NCBI GenBank assembly: GCA_051294375.1
Contig: CM119264.1
Span: 27,447,469-27,511,468, forward strand
Origin: Paraspadella gotoi
Taxonomy: Eukaryota; Chaetognatha
Reading direction: 5' to 3'
DNA: 64,000 nt
In this document: positions 49,385 to 59,267 of the stretch, piece after piece
How positions within the stretch are numbered: the stretch's first letter is position 1
How the letters are laid out: every line of letters starts with the position of its first letter
Translations under genes and position numbers: made by a program
The notes under the pieces: model-generated
Told to the model about the DNA's origin: nothing
Databases searched by the model: none
What the model saw: only the letters and a program-made list of their open reading frames with translations

Positions 49385-49720
49385 AATCTTCCCGTCTGCG
49401 CCACTCACGCCGCCGCAGCCGCAGCCGCCGCCGCCGCCGCCGCAGCCGCAGCCGCCTACACCTTTGCCGCCGTTCCGCCGCGTCCGACTTCGCCCACCTT
49501 GAATGGAGGGCCTCACGTGACCCGAGCGTCGACCCTGCCATGGGGTGGAATGGCAGAGGTCATCCACTCTGCCATGGTGAGGCCTGGCAGGGGTCATCGA
49601 CCCGGGAAGAAGGAAGACGATCGCGAAAACAATCACGATCGTCGGAAGACGAGCGAAGCCACGCCCACCGTGACGTCATCGCTTCCAAATAAAATCAAAA
49701 TTTAAGAAAAAAATAATCAA
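49385..49720. other. GC-rich island in copy C
   Basis: Contains GCC/CAG repetition (49400-49455) and then CpG-rich sequence with CACGTGACC and CGTGACGTCATCG words. It resembles a promoter-type island, but no transcript can be assigned. Copy B has the counterpart at 38940-39250. Confidence 0.35.
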
Positions 49721-50259
49721 CATTTCGCTCCCATTCTTACGGACGATATGGATGAGAACGACGCAACGACAACAAAAACGAAAACAACAACAACAACAAC
49801 AACGACCTCCTTCGCCTTCGTTTAAGTTTTGAGATGTCCGGATTTTTTCAGCCGCGTGACGTGAGAAAGGGTTACCGCGTGGCGTAAGCAAAGAACGCTA
49901 CGTGGCGTGGACAAGGATCGGCCCTCTGCGAGACGTTTACAAGGACCGTCCCGTGGCGAAAGCTATTCGCGCCACATGGCGTAAGCGATGATTGGCGTCA
50001 ATAAAATAGAGGAATGACTTGAGCGACTTATCTTCATCTTCTCCAAAACAAGCGACGTCTCGTTCTCTCTCGTCTCAATCGGAGAGAGAGAGAGAGAGCG
50101 AGAGGGAGAGAGATATAAAGAGATAAGAATGTCTTCCACACTCAACAGCTTCATCGCCTGGGGGAAAAAGTAAGTTCCGTAATGTGAGAGGTGAGTTGAA
50201 TTTAGACGAAATAGAAAAGAACTTTAGTTTGGTAAAAGAGAATCAGGTGTGGGGAAGAA

Positions 50260-50510
50260 TTTTTTGGTCTCTGGATAAAATTATTTAATTTGAGAGAATC
50301 TATTCAATATTGTTAGGTTAATCAAATATTTTTTTATGTTCATTATTATGTTTATCTAATTTAAAGAAACGACATGCAATTTTTTGGTCTCTGGATAAAA
50401 TTATTTAATTTGAGAGAATATATTCATTATGCAATGTTGTTTGGTTAATCGAATGATTTTTTATGTTCATTATTATATTTATCTAATTTAGAGAAACGAC
50501 ATGCAATTTT
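50260..50510. repeat. ~120-bp tandem duplication
   Basis: Two units start near 50260 and 50380, each opening with ttttttggtctctggataaaa and ending in cgacatgcaa. Both units can also be seen in copy B (about 39935-40190), so the duplication predates the copies. Confidence 0.85.
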
Positions 50511-50769
50511 TACAAATAGGGAAATATTGAAAAACCATAAATCTTATTGAATCCCGTGATAGAAATATAATATCACTCCCCGTTGGATAGGGCTGTGCGG
50601 GTTAATGAGCTGCACCTAAATTAATAATAAATAATTAATAATTCGTTGAGTAAACGCTTAATGTCTGAAGGCAATTGTCATGGGTTCTCGCCTTGTCAGA
50701 GTGTCAACCCGATGCGTCCACCGATAGCAAGCCGACCGACGGATCAGTTGTTCCGGAAAGCAAGGCAAC

Positions 50770-50875
50770 TAAGTGTGGGGGATATTTACACTGTCAGAGA
50801 GGCATGGCGATCTCCCTAAGAGAGGCATGGCGGTCCCCCTCAGAGAGGCATGGCGATCTCCCTCTCCTTCACAAG
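50770..50875. repeat. Short minisatellite (agagaggcatggcgatctccct)
   Basis: Three to four units of about 22-30 bp built around ggcatggcg(a/g)tc(t/c)ccct. Confidence 0.8.
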
Positions 50876-51009
50876 ATCACTCTGGGTTTCGATTTGATAG
50901 TTTGTGAACTTTAACCTAAAAAGTTAACTCTTTATTCTTGACTCCGTCGAAAACACATTTAAACTTCGATTTTGGATTGACCTTCACACCAAATTCGCCA
51001 AATATTCTC

Positions 51010-51053
51010 TACTCTCTTCTCTCTCTCCTCTCTCTCTCTCTCCTCCCTCTCTC

Positions 51054-51091
<38 letters not shown>

Positions 51092-51092
51092 C
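51010..51092. repeat. (CT)n microsatellite
   Basis: An interrupted CT array. The counterpart is at 40788-40895 in copy B. Confidence 0.95.
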
Positions 51093-51794
51093 AAAAATTG
51101 AAAAGAACAACAATAAAAAAGTCGACTGAATGTAGAGCGATGGAATGACCTCGAGATTGGCCAAGGGCCCGGCGGCTGCGGCTGCGACTGCGGCGGTCCG
51201 GCGTCGGCCCTGCTCCCTTTCGAGTCACCATTAGCGACGGTTAAGTGTTTTCTCAGATCTGACGTTGACACGCTAAAAGGGATCGCGGGAGACGCCGGGG
51301 CCGAGAGAGACGGTGGGCGTGGCCCTATTTTTTGGTGGGGAAAGGCGGGGGGGGGGGGCGAAAGGAGAAGACATTCTAGACAAGTAACCGAGAAACAACA
51401 TACGGAGAAATTTCGGCAAGGCGCATGGAAAATCCATGGAGAGAGGCATGCTGAGAGGCATGGATTGATTGGAATTAGAGTGGGCGATTAAATCTGGAAA
51501 TAAAACAGCGAACATGAGGAAATACAAATCGGAAAACCTTTTATCGTTATCTATTTTTAGAAGCGAATTATTCCCGCTGCAACTGGCGCAGATGGTTAAC
51601 GGAAGCGTGATTTGGGGGCGGGGGGGGGGTTGCAATATACATACATAACTCGTTTGAACGAAATGGGAAACAGACGAAAAATGTTCATCAGTTTTGGTTT
51701 AAACTGAAATATTAATGAGTTTCGTCTCCGTCGCCTCGTGTCGCCTTCGTAAATATTTCAGGTCTCAATATTCGTTCCGACGAAGCTAATATTT

Positions 51795-51935
<141 letters not shown>

Positions 51936-52704
51936 GAGAATTTATGAGAGATGGAGAAAATGAATAAGGGCAAATTTTTTAATTTCATTTCTTACCTTTC
52001 AATCGGTTATTATTTAGGTGTTCGTTTTTATGCAATTTTTAATTATTCATTGAGCTACTTTTATATTATTATAAAATTATTTGACTATCTTTCTTTCTAA
52101 ATATATCTCCCTTCCTTCCTTCCAACCTTCTTTTCTCTCTTTCTTTCTTCCTTCCTTCCTTCCTTCCTTCCTTCTTTCTTTTCTTCCTTCCTTCATTTCC
52201 TTCCCCTTTTCCTGTACTATTCCAGAAACAAAAATTAAAAAATAACACTTTCATCATTGGCTGAGATCCAAAGATATGTTTTTATTACGAAGACATAATT
52301 TATAAGGCAAGCTACGTGAGTGCGGATTCGATGTTAATGTGATTCGTCAAAAATACAGAAATGTTAAGGTGAATTTACAAAGACGTCACCAAGCAATCTT
52401 TTTTCTGACATCAAGCTCGTGGTAGAAAAAAGTCTTCATAAATTATACTGTAACGCGAAAAAGCTTGGTTAAATTGTTAACAAAAAAGAAAAGGCAAACT
52501 AGCTGGTTGTTTCTTTCTTTTTTATATTCATTATCATTCGAGTCTTACCGTCAAGGCAACTTTCGGGCATTGGTCGTTACTAATACAATTTTTTTCTCAT
52601 TGATTTAATAAAAACAGAAAAATAAATTAAAGAAACTAAGAATTAAGGCTTCCCGATGGTCCGATGACCGGTGACGAGGCAAACTTCGGAGCGTGGCGTC
52701 AGCG

Positions 52705-52820
52705 TCACGTTGGATTTGGCGCTGGCGAGGTGGCGCTGGAGGGAGACGCGTCGGCGTTGGACGAACTCCAGTTGATAGAGGCCAAAATGATGGCGACGAT
52801 AATGACGAGCCCGACCACGA
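52705..52820 (-). CDS. VAMP/synaptobrevin R-SNARE, exon 3
   Basis: The acceptor is ttttttccccgcag, just above 52820. The first two bases complete a valine codon begun in exon 2, followed by 37 codons and TGA (52707-52705). It encodes the transmembrane anchor (VVVGLVIIVAIILASINW) and a 20-residue Ser/Ala/Pro-rich tail that would lie in the vesicle lumen. The exon lies inside repeated segment copy C. The version in copy B is frame-broken, so this is taken as the real exon. A TTTATT near 52277 (AATAAA on the coding strand) is a possible poly(A) signal. Confidence 0.88.
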
Positions 52821-53243
52821 CTGCGGGGAAAAAAATTTAAATTATTCCTTTAATTATTGGTTGTTTATTGATTTATCGATTTATCAATTATTGTAAGTAT
52901 TAAATCTTAAGTGTATTATCCATTATTTTTCAACAAAAAATTAACCACCGATCAAAATTTAAAGACCGACTGTCAGAATTCCATGCGTCATTGTAACAGT
53001 GAACGCTTTGCATAATTGTTACTCCAAAATTTTGGGATTTAATTTTGATATTTTGAAGCGGTAAGATCTGGAAACCATAACGACAACAACAACGACGACA
53101 ACAAAAAAATAACAATAATCTTGGTAATAAAAAAAAACAACAAGGCGCCAGAGGCTGTCAAAGCTCTTGGGCGCTCAGTCGCCGACCGTCAACGAATCCC
53201 AGACAAATTATTGCGACGAAATTATTTTCGTCTTTCGACGGAG

Positions 53244-53960
53244 CGAAAAAAACAAAAGAGGATTTTTTTTTGGAGGAGGAAAATATAGAAAGAGGAGAGG
53301 GAGAAAGGAAAAGGAGAAGGGAAAAGGAAAAGGAGAAAGAAAAAGGAGGAAGAGAAAGAAAAAGGGGAAAGGAAAAAGGAGGAAGGGAAAGGAAAAGGGG
53401 AAAGAAAAAAGGAAATAGAGAAAGAAAAAGGAGATAGAAAAAAGAGAAAAGGAAAAGGAAAAGGACATAGAAAAAAGAGAACGAGAAAAGGACAAGAAGA
53501 GAGAGAAATGAAAAGGGGAAAAAGATAGGTAAAGAAAAATATTGAGTCCCAGGGAGAAAGTGGAGGGAGAAGAAAAAAAATAAAGAGGAAATTGGAGGAA
53601 AGAAAAGAAGGAAAGAAGGAAATGTACGTAGTCTTTAGGTCGAGAACAGGAAAACTAAAGAAAAAAAAAAGAAAAGTAAAAGGAGAGAGAAAACGGGAAA
53701 TCGAGTTTGAAGGGGAAAACAAAGATCGAAAAGTAAAGGAAGAAAAATTTGAATTTTCGATGTAGAGAATGAGGAAAAATAAGGGAAGATGCGCCCGAGG
53801 GATACAAATCTCGAAGTTTATGGAAAAAATCTTTAAAAAAAGAAAAGAAAGGAAGAAAAAATAAAAGAAAAGAACAAAAAGAAAAGGAAAAAAAAGAAAA
53901 GAGAGGAGGAAGAAAATATAAACAAAGAAAAGAGAGGAAGAAGAAAAGGAAAAAAATAAA
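53244..53960. repeat. ~700-bp polypurine tract in VAMP intron 2
   Basis: Almost pure A/G on the plus strand (GAAAAGGA and GGAGGAAG words), hence polypyrimidine in the VAMP pre-mRNA. The counterpart in copy B is 43020-43720. The long Lys/Glu and Phe/Ser frames here come from this composition. Confidence 0.9.
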
Positions 53961-54724
53961 GAATTCGATTCAGTGGACCGAATTATAGAGATTTTATCAT
54001 TTAAAAAAAAATCAGCTGAGAGAAATGAATTCTCTATTTTTTTTTCGCGGGATCAAAATCGTATTTTTCATTTCACTACGACTGTATTATGGATGATGAG
54101 GCGTCGAAAAAAGTTAATTTGAGAAACCTAGGAATCAATCAAGTCAGAAGTTTGAAGCACCAACTAACTCCGTAAAATACGAGTTGAAAGAAATTACTTT
54201 ATTACAAATTCTTCTTAATTATCTTTTATAATTTTTGGTCTTCAATGACGGGGAAATTATAATACTTATAGACTTTTTGTTTTACTTGGTATAACAAGTC
54301 GTGATTTTTACTCCTGCTTAGATTAATGCTCATTACTTATGCCTGTAAGGCTAATGGAATCAATATAATATATATCTACAAATTTACAATATTGTTTATG
54401 TTGAAAAACTAAGTAAATATTGTGTCCGAAATAAACCTATCCGACTTACTAGAAATTTAGAGCGATGAATAATTCCATAATCCAAGTGACTTTCCAGTAT
54501 TTTTAGTATCTTGTATTTTTCTCTTCTTTATCTTCAATTTTTCAATTTCTTTTCTCCTTTCACGTTTCCATTCCATTCCATTCCATTCACTCCCATTCCT
54601 CACTTTTCTTCCTCCTGCTCCATCCCCATTTTCACATCGCCTTCTTCACTTCACCCACAAACGCTACTTTTTCCTCTCCAGATTTTTAACACAGTATTTT
54701 TACAAGCAGTTATAATTAGCACAT

Positions 54725-54762
54725 GTGCTGACGTAGACTTGCATCAAAGTCGAAACATGTCC
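54725..54762 (+). ncRNA. Hammerhead-like motif with one core change
   Basis: The plus strand reads CTGACGT (54728-54734), A, GACTT, loop, AAGTC, GAAA (54752-54755), CATGTCC. Stem II is 5 perfect base pairs and the GAAA box is intact. The last base of the CUGANGA box is U in place of A, a position needed for catalysis. It belongs to the same family as the motif at 9.2 kb. Confidence 0.55.
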
Positions 54763-55255
54763 ATTTTTAATATTAATAATAAATAATTTCATATTATTTG
54801 TACCAATTTCATTATTAAATCAGAATTTTTATTATTTCTTTTTTCTCTGCGTAGTCTAGAATCACATATTAAATCATTTTTAAACCATTTTTCCCACGAT
54901 TTCCATCTTTCTTCTACATTGAATCACACGGATTCACAGATCTGGGATCCTCGAATCAAGATTCTTTTGCCACAGAGTGAATCCTTGTCAAATACATCAC
55001 CCAAAGAGGCGGTAGCTCATATTTTAAATATTTGTATAACTTTGTATCATTGTCTCATTTGAGTCATTACGTGGAATTTGGTGAACACATAAATAGCACT
55101 TCAGTCTTCAGTCTTCTTATCCAAACTCATTTCACACGAGAGAGAAGCTTTACTCAGAAGAAACATTCACCCTAACCTCCTCACAACGATCTAAACCCAA
55201 CCACTCCAGACTTTCACCACCTCTACCACCAGACACTCCCCCATAACCCCCTCAC

Positions 55256-55372
55256 CGAGGATGAGCGTCATTTTCGTGTTTTTCCACCACATCTTCCGCT
55301 TCACTTTAGAACTGCGATCGCGGAAGACCGCAGCCCCGGCTTCCAGGTCGGTCGTTTTGTTCACCAAGTCGT
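55256..55372 (-). CDS. VAMP/synaptobrevin R-SNARE, exon 2
   Basis: The acceptor is the end of a long CT array (ctctctcag|ACGAC) and the donor is CTCG|gtgagg. In phase with exons 1 and 3 it encodes the C-terminal half of the SNARE motif and the membrane-proximal basic segment [13 protein letters not shown], then the start of the anchor (TLIL). The Trp pair preceded by Lys/Arg and followed by Lys-Asn is a hallmark of VAMP proteins. A Leu/Ala/Phe heptad pattern (L62, T66, L69, A73, F76) continues the R-SNARE layers. Confidence 0.92.
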
Positions 55373-55495
<123 letters not shown>

Positions 55496-55601
55496 GTTAA
55501 CGGTTTAGAGAATATTGAACAATGAAATAACCAAATCATGAGGGGCTTTCGCGAGAATACATATGTTCATCCGAGAAAAAAATATGTTTCTATTTTCCTC
55601 G

Positions 55602-55619
55602 CTCTCTCTCTCTCTCTCT
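55602..55619. repeat. Short (CT)n next to the VAMP intron 1 donor
   Basis: On the coding strand this is (GA)9 starting 7 bases after the donor GT. It is complementary to the (CU)n at the other end of the same 254-nt intron. Confidence 0.95.
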
Positions 55620-55626
55620 AACTCAC

Positions 55627-55804
55627 CAAGATTGTCCCCTCTTTCCATAACCCTTTCGATGTTTTTGCTCATAACGTCCTTGACATCGTTGACTTGAGAT
55701 CTGAGTTGTGCCACGCGTTGATTTCCCGGATCTCCGGGTTCCGACGAGACGACGCCCGTTGCGGCGCCGGACGCCGCGCCCGATGCCGGGCCAGACGATG
55801 CCAT
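55627..55804 (-). CDS. VAMP/synaptobrevin R-SNARE, exon 1
   Basis: An R-SNARE of secretory or endosomal vesicles; family members zip with Q-SNAREs on the target membrane to drive fusion. Exon 1 starts at the ATG at 55804 and ends CAATCTTG|gtgagt. Exons of 178, 117 and 116 nt join in phase to 136 residues, a usual VAMP length. Residues 1-28 are a Gly/Ala/Ser-rich disordered head. From residue 30 the SNARE motif runs RVAQLRSQVNDVKDVM, and NIERVMERGDNLDDL has the central-layer Arg at residue 55. The RG-D-NL, NKT-DLEA and RS-K..R.MWW features resemble vertebrate VAMP8 and VAMP4 more than the neuronal VAMP1/2 type, so I leave the subtype open. No longin domain is present. The 5' side faces the divergent gene at 56.8 kb. 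Confidence 0.92.
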
Positions 55805-55964
55805 CCTCTTCGTGAGGGTCGACGGAGAGAGTGAGAGAGAGTTACAAGGAGTGAGAGTAAGAGCTCTTGGGATCGGGAAGAAAAAAAAATTCCAGCGACT
55901 CTCGCCTTTATTCGAGTCGGCGTTCGGTGGACGGAAGTTTTTCGCTCAGATTCTAGGAAAGAGA

Positions 55965-56000
<36 letters not shown>

Positions 56001-56020
56001 AGAAAGAGAAAGAGAGAGAG

Positions 56021-56058
<38 letters not shown>

Positions 56059-56775
56059 GAGAGATTCCTAGTTATTTATTCCACCGCCAGCGCGATGGAT
56101 TATCGTCGGGGCGAACGTCCGTATTTATATTCGATCCACGAACCAGTTTGCCGTTTTTTTTTCGGCACGAGATGGTGTGAGAGCGAATTAGAGAGAGCGG
56201 AAGCGAGAGAGAGATAGAGATGGAGAGAACAGAGGTCGAATTGCGTAGCGTTTTCAAAGGCGTTTATCCGACGATAAAAGTCAGTTAACCGTAAACAGAG
56301 GATCCTGGAAAGCCTTGTTTGGCAGAAACTGGGGAAGCACAGAGAGAGAAGCAGAGAGAGAGACAAGAAGAGAGAGAGAGAGAAGAGAGAAGAGAGAGAG
56401 AGAAGAGAGAGAGGAGAGAGAGAGAGAGAGAGAGAAAGAGATAGCAGAGGCGTGCGGAGAAGGACCAATCAGAATCGGGTAAGGCTGTTTTGGTTGGGTT
56501 GTTGGAAAGAAATTCTTTCGAAATAAGAAAACAAAAGACTTTTCTCGTTTATATCCACAGACAACGCAGTTAGATTAGATTAAGATAATTTAGATTCCGT
56601 CGTTCAAGTCGGGAATAGATTATATATATTTATTATTTAGTATGTACAAAAAAATAAGAATATTATGTTCGATATGTTCGTCCACAATATCTTTATTATG
56701 AGTTTTAAACAAAATGTAATAGTTAATACAGGACAAATAATTTTTTTTTTTAATATGAGCAAAAAGCCTCGTCAT

Positions 56776-56778
<3 letters not shown>
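55805..56778. promoter_or_regulatory. Intergenic region between divergent genes
   Basis: About 1 kb between the VAMP start codon (minus) and the first visible exon of the disordered-protein gene (plus). It should hold the VAMP promoter and 5' UTR, and may hold upstream exons of the plus-strand gene. GA arrays occupy 55960-56065 and 56342-56440. No TATA box or other specific site could be assigned. Confidence 0.4.
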
Positions 56779-56830
<52 letters not shown>

Positions 56831-56844
56831 ACTCCCTCTTACAG
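56779..56844 (+). promoter_or_regulatory. (CT)n splice acceptor tract
   Basis: A CT array of about 50 bp followed by cccactccctcttacag. It forms a very strong polypyrimidine tract and acceptor for the exon starting at 56845. Confidence 0.8.
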
Positions 56845-56996
56845 GACGGTGGAGGAGAAATCCCGGAACATCGCCGAGTTCGCGGGCAGCAGCGGCCTCG
56901 ACACAATATCCTCCAGATTGGGAGGAGGGGATCTCGAAACTTCGCCAGAGCATTTATCTCAAAAAGAGGACATATCATCCAAATCATCATCAAACA
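56845..56996 (+). CDS. Disordered Arg/Glu/Ser-rich protein, first visible exon
   Basis: The acceptor is cttacag|GAC and the donor AACA|gtgagc. The frame chosen is the one that keeps phase with the next five exons. It begins TVEEKSRNIAEFAGSSGLD and is Ser/Gly/Glu-rich. The entering phase (one base completes a codon) shows at least one upstream coding exon, which I could not place. No known domain is recognised in this gene. The visible exons sum to about 880 residues, all low-complexity, so it may be a scaffold, an RNA-binding SR-like protein or another disordered protein. The product name is left open. Confidence 0.65.
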
Positions 56997-57261
56997 GTGA
57001 GCCTTGTTTGGATGATTTAAGAAATTTGATTGATTGATTTGATTTTGGAAATTAAGTTTAGGCAGATGATTAAGATTGATTGATTGCTTCAATGATAGAC
57101 CCATAAGCTTATGATATCATCTATTTACCTACACTGAGTCCCCCTGAAGAGATTAATTTCAATTTTTAGATCAATTTTTAGTTTCTGGATTAGTAGTTGA
57201 TCTTTAAAAATCTGTCATTTTGTGATTGTCTCATAATGATTCATCCACGTTCCTCCTCCAG

Positions 57262-57338
57262 CTGTGCTACCGAAAAACCAAATTCTTTCAACTTCGTTCA
57301 TTCCTCAAGATTCTTCATTATCATCAGACACATATCAG
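57262..57338 (+). CDS. Disordered protein, exon 3 of model
   Basis: Acceptor ctcctccag|CTG. The exon adds 26 codons in phase (TVLPKNQILSTSFIPQDSS...) and ends TATCAG|gcaagc, a GC donor. Reading through instead meets a stop within 11 codons. Splicing to 57403 keeps the frame. Confidence 0.65.
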
Positions 57339-57402
57339 GCAAGCGCGAGAACGATCAAAGTGAACTGATTTGATTGATCGATCGATCGATTGCACTTTTC
57401 AG

Positions 57403-57642
57403 AAACCTGTGATCCTCCCTCAATCTGAAAAGCCTCCGCCAACATCCTCACCCGCCTCATCAGCTCCCGTAGCTACACCAGCGAATTCCTCGACTACATC
57501 AACTCCAGCAAAACCTTGGACGTCGTCGTCAACAGCGGCGTCGATTGATCTGTCTGCGTCGACGACGAATTCCTCTAGAATTTCCTCGACCGAAGATTCG
57601 ATCCGAAAGAAGGAAAAACGAATCGGGACGGATTCCATCGAG
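57403..57642 (+). CDS. Disordered protein, Ser/Thr/Pro-rich exon
   Basis: Acceptor cacttttcag|AAA and donor ATCGAG|gtaacc give exactly 80 codons, phase 0 at both ends. The sequence is dominated by Ser, Thr, Pro and Ala and ends with the basic patch RKKEKRIG. A stronger-looking donor 18 bases further (GTCGG|gtaagt) would break the phase with the next exon. It may be an alternative. Confidence 0.65.
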
Positions 57643-58123
57643 GTAACCTTTGAGGCGGTCGGGTAAGTGGGGGGGTTTCCCCAAAACGCCTCATTTCATT
57701 CTAAATTCGGAAAGAAGTTTTTTTTTGTTTTAATAATTTATTTTTATAAATATGGCTAAGGTTTTTATTAACTATTATTAGGTTAAAGATTTGGGATATT
57801 TTTTTTGTTCCTTTATCCCGAAATGTTATTTTAACTTTAATAATTAATTTAAACATATAACCCTAACCTTATTCCTAAACCTTAACTTAATCCTAAACTT
57901 TAACAATAAACTTATATTCTTAATTTTCAACCCTAGCCCCTATCCTTAAACCCTAACCCTAATTAATATAGAATAAAGCGTTCTGGGAAAATAAGGCCAA
58001 TTAAGATTAGAAATTAATTTTTACGGATAGGGGTTAGATAAGGATAAGGGATTAAGGTATTAAATAACGGAAAGGAGCGCTTTTAGAAAAGAGAGCCAAA
58101 AGGAAACCCCTCTTTCGATTCAG
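57643..58123 (+). other. Intron with CCTAA-rich foldback
   Basis: A left arm rich in ccctaacc and ccttaaaccc words (about 57855-57965) is followed by an inverted right arm (ggataggggttagataaggataaggg, about 58023-58050). Between them lies ttctgggaaaataaggcc, a phrase also found in segment copies A, B and C (47109 in C). Confidence 0.6.
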
Positions 58124-58364
58124 ACGGCGCAACTCGTTTCCTCCGCAAATTACGAAGGTATCGAATCAGAAAATCCACGTCTGCCTCATCAAAGTCGAGC
58201 TCCGCCGAACTCGACTCGGACTTTGCCGGATCCTACCGGAGGTCCGCCGAACTCGACTCGGACTTTGCCGAATCCGAGTCGGGCTTTGCCGAATCCGACT
58301 GCCGCTGACACGAATCAAACCGGCGCTTTGCCTCCTTTCTCTACCTCGGACCGAAATCCTGCCG
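58124..58364 (+). CDS. Disordered protein, exon with PPNSTRTLP repeats
   Basis: Acceptor tttcgattcag|ACG and donor CTGCCG|gtacga. In the frame that fits both neighbours it contains tandem Pro/Ser/Thr repeats (PPNSTRTLPDP, PPNSTRTLPNP, SRALPNP). The underlying DNA repeat is about 36-48 bp with a shorter variant. It leaves phase 1. Confidence 0.65.
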
Positions 58365-58540
58365 GTACGAGTTTCATCTTGACGAATTGAAAAGATTAAC
58401 TGATTTTTTAAATAATCTCCAGCTCTTAACTCTTAACATTGGAATATTGATTAAGAATCATTATATTGTCTATCATCTTTGAATTCGTTGCGTTTGAAAT
58501 GATTTAAACGAAAAGAGTTACATTTCTTTTTACCGACATG

Positions 58541-58568
58541 TTTAGACTAAATTGTTAGCATTCGTCAG
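58541..58568 (-). ncRNA. Decayed hammerhead-like motif in an intron
   Basis: On the minus strand CTGACGA (58568-58562, an allowed CUGANGA form) is followed by a GCTAA/TTAGT stem, then TAAA in place of GAAA and CATGT. The family word ACATGT is kept. It is antisense to the host intron. Confidence 0.45.
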
Positions 58569-58669
58569 CGCAATTGAGATATTGCAATACAATATACCAT
58601 TATAAATTATACAATGCATGTATTTAATATCATTATCCTATCGAAGAATATTATATATATTGTGGCGGT

Positions 58670-58915
58670 ATATTCACACCGACGTTCAGCCAATACCATT
58701 GGCTCAGAGGGGGAACACACCATCCCAGGCGTAGTGTTCCATCCACAGTCCTAACGACTTCCCTCTTCGTTGGCAAAGCTAGACCGTCCTTGGGTAACCG
58801 CGCCAGTGACTGGAGGCGTCACTGAAAGTCGGAAACCTACAAAGCCAACGTTAAGATGACGCATCCCAATGGGCATCACAGGCAACCCGACTGTAGCCAT
58901 AATATACTAATTCTG
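58670..58915. other. GC-richer intronic segment
   Basis: About 245 bp of balanced composition stands out from AT-rich intron sequence (ccattggctcagaggg, gggtaaccgcgccagtgac). It is probably a transposable-element remnant. No tRNA-like promoter or terminal repeat is found. Confidence 0.35.
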
Positions 58916-59036
58916 TAATAAGGAAGCTAGTAACAGCCTGCGGAGATTTGCTAAAACTTTAAATATTGTCCCAATTTCACAAAGTTAATAATAATTAAAA
59001 ACCCGCCTACCCCCTCCATCATTTCTACTCCACAAG

Positions 59037-59267
59037 TCCCATCGACGAACGCCCTCGACGCCCCCGAGCCACTCCAACGGGTCTCCAAGGAGGGAGACCA
59101 TCTTCCGGGCGAAGCCTCTCCGGACGCGAGTCTCACATCCTCGCCGTCTCTTTCCGAAGGCGAAGGGAATTCGTCGACGGTGAAGCGAAGACCCAAGGTC
59201 GAGCCTTTAAAGGAGGCCGTTAAGGACAACCCTACCCAAGCGCTCGTCGACGCCGGGAGGCCGCGAG
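59037..59267 (+). CDS. Disordered protein, acidic/Ser-rich exon
   Basis: Acceptor ctactccacaag|TCC and donor CGCGAG|gtaagt. Only one of the three frames is open throughout. It is the one that accepts phase 1 from the previous exon and leaves phase 1. It reads PSTNALDAPEPLQRV..., with Ser-Pro motifs and a basic KRRPK patch. Confidence 0.7.

Larger units (their letters stand above)
52821..55255 (-). other. VAMP intron 2
   Basis: A 2.4-kb intron with a GT donor (CCTCG|gtgagg) and CAG acceptor. It contains the right end of segment copy C, a 700-bp purine tract and a hammerhead-like motif on the opposite strand. Confidence 0.8.

Noticed and set aside
55812-56180. 122-codon plus-strand frame starting 8 bases from the VAMP ATG
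   Set aside because: Mostly Arg/Glu from GA repeats, no splice link to the downstream gene; more likely VAMP 5' untranslated or promoter sequence.
56219-56285. Possible start exon MERTEVELRSVFKGVYPTIK for the plus-strand gene
   Set aside because: The only donor (AAA|gtcagt) is weak and leaves phase 0, while the exon at 56845 needs phase 2.
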